Origin: Rhodospirillaceae bacterium
Lineage (GTDB): Bacteria; Pseudomonadota; Alphaproteobacteria; MPNO01; UBA2964
Direction of reading: 5' to 3'
NCBI GenBank assembly: GCA_002712335.1
Contig: PATI01000069.1
Coordinates: 1-64,000, forward strand
DNA: 64,000 nt
Position numbers and translations under genes: made by a program
Notes under the pieces: model-generated
The model's database searches: none
What the model saw: the letters and a program-made list of their open reading frames with translations, nothing else
Told to the model about the DNA's origin: nothing
Part shown: piece by piece, positions 61,768 through 64,000 of the stretch
Position numbering within the stretch: the first letter of the stretch is position 1
Layout: each line of letters begins with the position of its first letter

Positions 61768-62529
61768 TTAAGCCCTTTCTTTCGGGGCAAGGCTTTCGGC
61801 CCAATCATCTGGTATTACTCCTGCCTCATGGCCCCTACTTAGATAATATCGCCAAAGTTTTACGGAGTGGTTAGTTCTTTTAAAATTTGCCGCAAATTCG
61901 TCCGATTCCCTTTTTGTTAGTGGGGTGGGGGTTCCTAGGCGGGAGGCGTCATATAAAGCTTTTGCATTTTCATCAAAGTGGACGGCATCAACCATCAGTG
62001 CTGGTATGCTTTCGGAACCAATAACTGCTCCGTGCGCTCGTAATAGCACCGCATTGTTGTCTCCCATTGTCTTAACCATGGCTTGTCCTCTCTCTTGGGT
62101 ATCTATGTGCCATGATTCTGGGTGAGTTGGGATGCCACTGGACCATCTATAGGCATGGTTTTTCATTGGAACTAGATCAATTCCGTCGACCATTGTAAAC
62201 AGGGTGGCTATTTCTGGATGCCAGTGCAGGACAGCGTTGATATCCCTTCTTGCTCGCAAAAGTTCTGAATGAATTTCCAGTTCATTGACTGGTCTTGCAT
62301 TGGGGTTTCCGTCCAGTACATTTCCGTCGAGGTCTATAACATATAAATCTTCCGGAGTTAGATCATTTCTGCTCGCGTCAAAGGCTTGGATCAATAAAGT
62401 TTCGCCGTCGGGTAGACGCTGACTTACGTGTCCGCTATATCCCAGAACACCTTCAAAGTTGAGAAGACGCGTGCAGGCGGCTACTTCTATTTTTGCAACT
62501 TCCACAGCGGAATTAGATTGTCCGTTCAT
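61768..62529 (-). CDS. Class II aldolase/adducin-family protein
   Basis: 253-aa class II aldolase-fold protein with an intact metal site: H-x-H in AVLHWHPEIATLF and His in LLRAHGAVIG; N-terminal loop GYSGHVSQRLPDGETLLIQ. Start ATG 62529 (MNGQSNSAVEV) has AAGGAGAG (8 nt upstream); the longer frame to 62628 lies in the divergent promoter. It faces the MFS transporter divergently across 152 bp with a small palindrome at 62601-62613. Confidence 0.86.
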   Translation of the reverse strand: MNGQSNSAVEVAKIEVAACTRLLNFEGVLGYSGHVSQRLPDGETLLIQAFDASRNDLTPEDLYVIDLDGNVLDGNPNARPVNELEIHSELLRARRDINAVLHWHPEIATLFTMVDGIDLVPMKNHAYRWSSGIPTHPESWHIDTQERGQAMVKTMGDNNAVLLRAHGAVIGSESIPALMVDAVHFDENAKALYDASRLGTPTPLTKRESDEFAANFKRTNHSVKLWRYYLSRGHEAGVIPDDWAESLAPKERA

Positions 62530-62600
62530 CACCACGCTCTCCTTAGGCCAGATAAGATAATGTAAGACCCTTGAGCAGTTAAAAATAAATGTAAAGATAA

Positions 62601-62613
62601 GTGTCTTGGACAC
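62601..62613. promoter_or_regulatory. Short palindrome in divergent promoter region
   Basis: GTGTC-TTG-GACAC, with a further loosely complementary CTTGG/CCAAG pair around it, sits between the aldolase and MFS transporter starts. It could be an operator; no regulator is adjacent. Confidence 0.3.
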
Positions 62614-62681
62614 TCCAACAACTGTCAAGCCAAGTAGTTATATGATCAGTAATATTCATTTGACGCGAGATATTAGAGCAT

Positions 62682-63962
62682 ATGAGCGAAATTCCGGCTG
62701 ATAAAATTCCCTGGAAGACACAGGCGGCAATATACGGGGCTGGACTGTTCAGTTTCACGATGGTTTTGATATCATCCTTAATTGTTGCTCTGTTAGCTGT
62801 GCAATTGACCGAGTCGGAGTTTCTTATCGGAGTGATTGTCGGGTCCAGATATTTTCTCACGTTGGCACTATCTATTCACGGCGGAGCGCTGATGGACCGT
62901 TTGGGTACCCGACGTGTCATGGTTGTATTTGCGATCGTGGCAGCCGTTACTCCTTTATTATTTCCGATAGCGCTTTGGTTGCCTTTTAGTTTGGCTATTA
63001 CAGCTATAATTTTTTTGCAAATGGTGGCGGGTGTTTCCGATGCCATGGTTTGGGTCGGTGCTCAAGCACTCAGCGGGCATATTATGGGTGGACGTCCGCG
63101 CTACGTAGGACGCATGACCTCGATCGTCAGGCTTGGGGCATTCTTTGGCCCTATAATTTTTGGATTTCTATGGGATCAAACAAATGTGACAACAACCTTT
63201 ATTTTGATGGGAGTGTGGTCCGCTATAGGGTTTTGGTGTGTTTTAAAGATACCCAAAATATCTGAAGAAGGGATTCAAGTGAAACATGAGCCATTAATCG
63301 TCTCTGACATTGTACCCCGAGTAAAAGACTATATCGATGCCTTCAGACTAATTGCAATTCCTGCTGTAGCTTTAATTCTTTTGGCAACAATGGTAAGGAT
63401 AGGTGCTACAGGCATTCAAAATTCATTTTACGTCGTATTTTTGCGTGATATCGAGATTTCTGCAGCGATCATTGGCGTCCTTATCGGCATTGCGCAACTA
63501 CTTGCCAGTGCTGGTTCTCTGCTAGCCTCCCCAATGGCCAGAGTAATACATCCACATTGGCTAGTTCTCTGCGCGGTATCGATGACTGTTATAACCATCG
63601 CATTAACTCCTCTTTTAGTATTTGGCGCTGTGGTTTGGGTTACCTTGATTTTGTTGGCATTTGTAATTGGAATTCGAGGTTTATGTTTGGGTATTAGCCA
63701 GCCTATGGAAATTTCCGTTTTGGGAAGAGCTATATCGATTAACGAACAGGGTCTCGGAGCAGGTTTGCGGACTACTGTTAATCGTTTGGCAAGTAGTTTG
63801 ATACCGCCGTTAATGGGGGCAGTTGCAGAGTTTGTAGGTATTCAAAATAGTTTTTTTATCATGGGAGGATTCCTTTTAATTATCCTATTTTTCGCGGCTT
63901 TATTTGTGAAACAAAGTGATTCGTTGGGTAATAGGAAGAAGAGTGCAAGAAAATTCAAATGA
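62682..63962 (+). CDS. MFS transporter
   Basis: Major facilitator superfamily permease, 426 aa, with about twelve hydrophobic segments. The loop after TM2 reads GGALMDRLGTRRVMV, the MFS signature A form (G-x-x-x-D-R-x-G-x-R-R). The basic C-terminal tail (GNRKKSARKFK) is cytosolic. Substrate unknown; its divergent partner suggests uptake or efflux of a compound handled by the class II aldolase. Start ATG 62682. The remaining 38 nt of the window contain nothing identifiable. Confidence 0.88.
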   Translation: MSEIPADKIPWKTQAAIYGAGLFSFTMVLISSLIVALLAVQLTESEFLIGVIVGSRYFLTLALSIHGGALMDRLGTRRVMVVFAIVAAVTPLLFPIALWLPFSLAITAIIFLQMVAGVSDAMVWVGAQALSGHIMGGRPRYVGRMTSIVRLGAFFGPIIFGFLWDQTNVTTTFILMGVWSAIGFWCVLKIPKISEEGIQVKHEPLIVSDIVPRVKDYIDAFRLIAIPAVALILLATMVRIGATGIQNSFYVVFLRDIEISAAIIGVLIGIAQLLASAGSLLASPMARVIHPHWLVLCAVSMTVITIALTPLLVFGAVVWVTLILLAFVIGIRGLCLGISQPMEISVLGRAISINEQGLGAGLRTTVNRLASSLIPPLMGAVAEFVGIQNSFFIMGGFLLIILFFAALFVKQSDSLGNRKKSARKFK

Positions 63963-64000
63963 GGGAAATTAAAATTTCTTTAAGAACCCAGCTTGCCGTC

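Noticed and set aside
1..64000. tRNA, rRNA, CRISPR or IS elements
   Set aside because: No cloverleaf-like, repeat-spacer or transposase-like sequence was found in gaps or frames; a dedicated tRNA/ncRNA search would be needed to exclude small RNAs.

Overview
The window reads as a gene-dense chromosomal segment (59 protein genes called, short gaps) of an alphaproteobacterium, probably an uncultured marine or aquatic heterotroph. This is an inference from: mid-range to low GC by eye; class Ia nrdA/nrdB without an ATP cone; MntR with a divergent 10-TM metal exporter; the alphaproteobacterial type of RibA (degenerate N-domain plus GTP cyclohydrolase II); ZapE, a TIGR02444-type protein, AcuI, and many CoA-linked catabolic genes. 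No rRNA, tRNA, IS element, CRISPR array or phage gene was seen.

Layout. 1-5.7 kb: aerobic 'box' benzoyl-CoA pathway (3' part of boxC, boxB), a reverse-strand 3-hydroxybenzoate 6-hydroxylase-like monooxygenase, and a benzoate-CoA ligase. 5.8-9.0 kb: amidase, predicted manganese exporter, and mntR with a good MntR operator between the last two. 9.0-12.0 kb: ligI, an HpcH/HpaI aldolase and ligJ, the lower protocatechuate 4,5-cleavage (PDC/oxalomesaconate) route. 12.0-15.4 kb: a 452-bp gap with four DnaA boxes, then nrdA-nrdB ending in a strong terminator. 15.5-19.9 kb: SF2 helicase, EamA permease, AhpD/CMD-like protein, SDR. 19.9-26.2 kb: divergent CoA-ester modules (acyl-CoA dehydrogenase, DUF35-type OB protein and non-canonical thiolase facing an ADP-forming CoA ligase and a second dehydrogenase). 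26.3-33.7 kb: isocitrate/isopropylmalate dehydrogenase-family enzyme, molybdenum hydroxylase operon with a PCu(A)C copper chaperone, MR/MLE enolase-superfamily enzyme, MBL hydrolase.

33.7-38.3 kb: three tandem paralogous SDRs with an altered nucleotide-binding motif, a glyoxalase-like protein, a membrane-anchored AsmA-like protein, a class II aldolase. 38.3-47.2 kb: two opposed cassettes of hydroxycinnamoyl-CoA hydratase/lyase-like crotonases, related acyl-CoA dehydrogenases, AcuI-type reductase, PaaI thioesterase and ADP-forming CoA ligase, plus a PhyH oxygenase, closed by a palindromic terminator. 47.3-51.3 kb: 4,5-dihydroxyphthalate decarboxylase-like protein, small membrane protein, leuC-leuD, YciB/IspZ. 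51.4-57.1 kb: dienelactone hydrolase, class II aldolase, zapE, SDR, TIGR02444-type gene, and ribA carrying an N-terminal HTH. 57.1-64 kb: unknown lipoprotein, a class II aldolase homologue lacking its metal ligands, a two-domain extradiol-type dioxygenase, WecA/MraY-type transferase, isochorismatase-type hydrolase, class II aldolase, MFS transporter.

Functionally the segment is dominated by degradation of aromatic and other carboxylic acids: activation to CoA esters, oxygenation or hydration, retro-aldol or beta-oxidation steps, and delivery to central metabolism. The most unusual items are the HTH-RibA fusion, the DnaA-box cluster at nrdAB, the metal-site-less aldolase, the thiolase/DUF35 pair lacking classical catalytic or zinc residues, the polybasic tails on catabolic enzymes, and an HpcH-type aldolase standing where LigK would be expected.
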